From: Pseudolabrys sp.
GTDB taxonomy: Bacteria; Pseudomonadota; Alphaproteobacteria; Rhizobiales; Xanthobacteraceae
DNA: 9,277 nucleotides
Direction: 5' to 3'
NCBI GenBank assembly: GCA_019246455.1
Contig: JAFAQJ010000256.1
Span: 1-9,277 of the forward strand
Shown here: piece after piece, positions 6,421 through 9,277 of the stretch
Position numbering within the stretch: the first letter of the stretch is position 1
Layout: every line of letters begins with the position of its first letter
Made by a program: the position numbers and the translations under genes
The notes under the pieces: generated by a model
Databases searched by the model: none
What the model saw: the letters and a program-made list of their open reading frames with translations, nothing else
Told to the model about the DNA's origin: nothing

Positions 6421-6906
6421 CTAATCCGCGTCGGCGTAAGGCCCGGCCGGATCCATCAGCGACTGCAGACGCAGCGACGCCGCGCGCGCGAAATTGAGCA
6501 TCATGCTTTTGCGGGTCGCAGCCGGCAGCCGATGTTCAGGTGCCTCGCACACGATGTGCGCGCCGAAGGCGTCTGCCACGATCAGTCCAGTGTCGGCCGG
6601 GAAGATCTCGCACGGCACCTCTTGCGTGGTCGCGAAGAACAGCCGGTCGCAATGCAGCCGGTAATCCTGCCACTTTTGGTCGGCGCGAAAATCGGCGACT
6701 GACGATTTGATCTCGACGATCCAGATTTCGCCCGCGGGATCGATTCCGACGAGGTCGGCGCGGCGGCCAGAGGCGAGCGACAGTTCGCTGACGCAGCTAA
6801 AGCCATGCGCCAGCAATAGCCGCATGGTGCCGCGCGCGATGGCAAGTGCGGGCTCCGACTGGCGGCCGTCGGGCGGCAGTTCGAGCGTTTTGGTCGCGGG
6901 GCGCAT
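6421..6906 (-). CDS. mmcB: MmcB family DNA repair protein
   Basis: The 161-residue protein resembles MmcB (DUF1052), described in Caulobacter as a DNA-damage-related protein. It shows the core of a PD-(D/E)xK nuclease fold: Glu41 and Asp51 (ELSLASGRRADLVG), then Glu65 and Lys67 in IWIVEIKSS (61-69). These look like metal-binding and catalytic residues, so a nuclease or DNA-end processing role is inferred, not shown. No signal peptide or membrane segment is present. The ATG at 6906 is supported by AAGGA 9 bases upstream on the minus strand. It converges on regA with 33 bases between stops and diverges from the alpha/beta hydrolase, with 72 bases between start codons. I see no obvious LexA-like operator in that gap, although SOS control might have been expected for a repair gene. 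Confidence 0.88.
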   Translation of the reverse strand: MRPATKTLELPPDGRQSEPALAIARGTMRLLLAHGFSCVSELSLASGRRADLVGIDPAGEIWIVEIKSSVADFRADQKWQDYRLHCDRLFFATTQEVPCEIFPADTGLIVADAFGAHIVCEAPEHRLPAATRKSMMLNFARAASLRLQSLMDPAGPYADAD

Positions 6907-6928
6907 GGGAGCGAATCCTTACGCATAT

Positions 6929-6966
6929 TTGACGGCACTGCAAAGGCGCGGCTTACTTTGCCGCGC
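6929..6966 (+). promoter_or_regulatory. Possible hydrolase promoter overlapped by two alternative inverted repeats
   Basis: TTGACG (6929-6934) followed after 17 bases by a weak CTTACT (6952-6957) could be the promoter of the downstream hydrolase. Two inverted repeats overlap: GCAAAG (6940-6945) with CTTTGC (6956-6961), and GCGCGGC (6946-6952) with GCCGCGC (6960-6966). They share bases and cannot both form as hairpins. The second ends immediately before the ribosome site at 6967-6973. An operator or an RNA switch-like leader are both possible. Confidence 0.35.
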
Positions 6967-6978
6967 AGAGGGAACCTG

Positions 6979-7824
6979 ATGACCGCGATCGATTACGAGA
7001 AGGAATACGACAATCGCAGCCGGGTCCCGGAGCATCCGGAGATTTTCGCGCGCTGGACCCGCGAGGGAGCCGCTTACCGCGAAGCGCGCAGGGGCGTTGC
7101 CACGATCGGCGAGAAATACGGTCCCGGGCCGCGCCAGACCATCGACTTTTTTCCCGCTAAGGCCGGCGCTTCGGGCCCGCTCGCACTGTTCATTCACGGC
7201 GGCTGGTGGCGCTCGCTCGAACCAACACAGTTCAGCCAGTGCGCCAAGGGCCCGAATGCCCACGGCGTCGACGTCGCGGTGATCGGCTATGAACTATGCC
7301 CGACTTGCTCGATCGCCAACATCATCGAGCAGGCCCGCGCCGCCTGTCTGCATCTGTGGCGGGCGCGCCAGCAACGGTTCCTTGTCTATGGGCATTCGGC
7401 CGGCGGCCATCTGACGGCTTGCATGGTAGCGACCGATTGGAAGACTCTCGCACCCGATGCACTGCACGATCTTGTTCCGTCCGGCTATGCGATCTCGCCG
7501 GTGGTCGATCTCTTGCCGCTCTTGTACGTGTCGCAGAACTCTGACCTGCGGCTCAAGGACGAGGCGGAGGCCCGCGCGGTATCGCCGCTCTACTGGAGCG
7601 TGCCGGCCGGGCGCACGATCGACTCGGTGGTCGGCGCGCTGGAATCGAGCGAATTCCTGCGACAGGCGAAAGTCCTGGCGCAGGCCTGGAAGCAAGGCAT
7701 GGCGATCACCCGCTACGAGGCGATCGCCGCCGCCAACCACTTCACCGTGATCGATCCGCTGATGGATCCCCAAAGCGCCATGACCCGCCGGGTGGTCGAG
7801 CTGGCGAGAGCGGTACGGAACTAG
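6979..7824 (+). CDS. Alpha/beta hydrolase, arylformamidase (kynurenine formamidase)-like
   Basis: A 281-residue cytoplasmic alpha/beta hydrolase. The oxyanion motif HGGWW (73-77) and nucleophile elbow GHSAGGH with Ser140 are clear. Glu222 in ESSEFLRQ occupies the position of the catalytic acid in arylformamidases, and His254 (AANHFTVID) completes the triad; the acid-to-His spacing is as in mammalian kynurenine formamidase. This branch hydrolyses N-formylkynurenine or small esters and amides, so the exact substrate is uncertain. The ATG at 6979 has a good ribosome site (AGAGGGA, 6967-6973); an in-frame TTG at 6958 is less likely. No tryptophan dioxygenase or kynureninase gene is in the window, which weakens a kynA/B/U operon reading, but glutaryl-CoA dehydrogenase lies directly downstream in convergent orientation with 2 bases between stops. 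Confidence 0.87.
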   Translation: MTAIDYEKEYDNRSRVPEHPEIFARWTREGAAYREARRGVATIGEKYGPGPRQTIDFFPAKAGASGPLALFIHGGWWRSLEPTQFSQCAKGPNAHGVDVAVIGYELCPTCSIANIIEQARAACLHLWRARQQRFLVYGHSAGGHLTACMVATDWKTLAPDALHDLVPSGYAISPVVDLLPLLYVSQNSDLRLKDEAEARAVSPLYWSVPAGRTIDSVVGALESSEFLRQAKVLAQAWKQGMAITRYEAIAAANHFTVIDPLMDPQSAMTRRVVELARAVRN

Positions 7825-7826
7825 CC

Positions 7827-9047
<1,221 letters not shown>

Positions 9048-9076
9048 CGATTTCCTCCGGGAATGGCTTTGACCCG

Positions 9077-9106
9077 ATTATAGCAATATCCGGGCGCGCA
9101 GGTCTG
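9077..9106 (-). promoter_or_regulatory. gcdH: Putative gcdH promoter
   Basis: On the minus strand a perfect -10 hexamer TATAAT (plus coordinates 9077-9082) lies 29 bases before the gcdH start. The best -35 is weak: CAGACC at 9101-9106 with an 18-base spacer. The predicted transcript starts near 9070, leaving a leader of about 22 bases that contains the ribosome site. The weak -35 suggests that an activator may be needed. Confidence 0.55.
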
Positions 9107-9118
9107 TTTTCGCGCATA

Positions 9119-9132
9119 TCCGGTAAACCGGA
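9119..9132. promoter_or_regulatory. 14-bp palindromic operator candidate upstream of gcdH
   Basis: TCCGGTAAACCGGA has perfect 6-bp arms around AA. It lies about 50-60 bases before the predicted gcdH transcription start, where activators often bind. I cannot name the regulator. The site could equally serve a divergent gene outside the window. Confidence 0.35.
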
Positions 9133-9135
9133 CAT

Positions 9136-9234
9136 GTGACAGCGCCCCCTGTTATTGGCGGCGCGGGGGCGTCAGTAACAGCGCCCTTCGCGAACCGGGC
9201 GATATGAATTTAGTCCTATATCCAAATATGTCAA
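9136..9234. promoter_or_regulatory. Repeat-rich non-coding region upstream of gcdH, with a possible distal promoter
   Basis: A 12-mer occurs twice with one mismatch: GTGACAGCGCCC (9136-9147) and GTAACAGCGCCC (9175-9186). Between and across the copies are two inverted repeats, CGCCCCC (9143-9149) with GGGGGCG (9165-9171), and CTGTTA (9149-9154) with TAACAG (9176-9181). Further out, the minus strand carries a perfect -35 TTGACA (9229-9234) and, after 16 bases, TAAATT (9207-9212), a possible second gcdH promoter whose transcript would run through the repeats. The rest, to 9277, shows no gene. Confidence 0.3.
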
Positions 9235-9277
9235 AGCGACTCTAGAGCCCGTCTCGCCCAGCCTGCTTTGCTGCGCG

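Noticed and set aside
6958..6978. TTG start for the alpha/beta hydrolase
   Set aside because: The in-frame ATG at 6979 has a good Shine-Dalgarno site, and the TTG lies inside the inverted repeats.
9204..9245. A 13-codon frame beginning ATGAATTTAGTC in the gcdH upstream region
   Set aside because: It is too short, has no ribosome site, and shows no leader-peptide codon bias.

Overview
This window is a GC-rich stretch of ordinary-looking chromosome from an alphaproteobacterium, most likely of the order Hyphomicrobiales (Rhizobiales; the Bradyrhizobium / Rhodopseudomonas / Xanthobacteraceae side). The clues are protein style and content. There is a RegB/RegA (ActSR, PrrBA, RegSR) redox two-component pair, an MmcB-type repair protein known from alphaproteobacteria, an intracellular polyhydroxyalkanoate (PHA) depolymerase with a cysteine nucleophile, and glutaryl-CoA dehydrogenase. 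I see no tRNA, rRNA, insertion sequence, CRISPR array, phage gene or other sign of recent transfer. I did not find a clearly new biological system; the best leads are regulatory.

Layout. Bases 1-381 (+) hold the C-terminal end of a class A penicillin-binding protein. Bases 384-4294 (-) hold four genes in one direction, transcribed right to left: an ABC-2 exporter ATPase, its permease (sharing ATGA), PHA depolymerase (phaZ) and a YgjP-like zinc hydrolase. A divergent control region (4295-4406) separates them from regB (4407-5729, +) and regA (5800-6387, +). mmcB (6421-6906, -) converges on regA and diverges from an arylformamidase-like alpha/beta hydrolase (6979-7824, +). That gene converges, with a 2-base gap, on gcdH (7827-9047, -). 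Bases 9048-9277 are non-coding and hold the gcdH control region.

How the genes may work together. RegB is probably a quinone- and thiol-responsive membrane kinase that phosphorylates RegA, a Fis-type DNA binder that adjusts energy metabolism to redox state. PhaZ mobilises stored PHA, a carbon and reductant reserve, so sitting near a redox regulator is plausible but proves nothing. The formamidase-like hydrolase and GcdH could serve early and late steps of aerobic tryptophan/kynurenine breakdown; GcdH also serves lysine and aromatic-acid routes. Crotonyl-CoA from GcdH can feed the same C4 pool as PHA. These links are inference.

Regulatory signals worth attention are: a 10-bp inverted repeat covering the regB start codon and a matching divergent ATG; a RegR-box-like site between its arms; an inverted repeat inside the putative regA promoter spacer; two mutually exclusive hairpins just upstream of the hydrolase; and a layered gcdH upstream region with a perfect TATAAT, a 14-bp palindrome, a repeated 12-mer and a possible second promoter.
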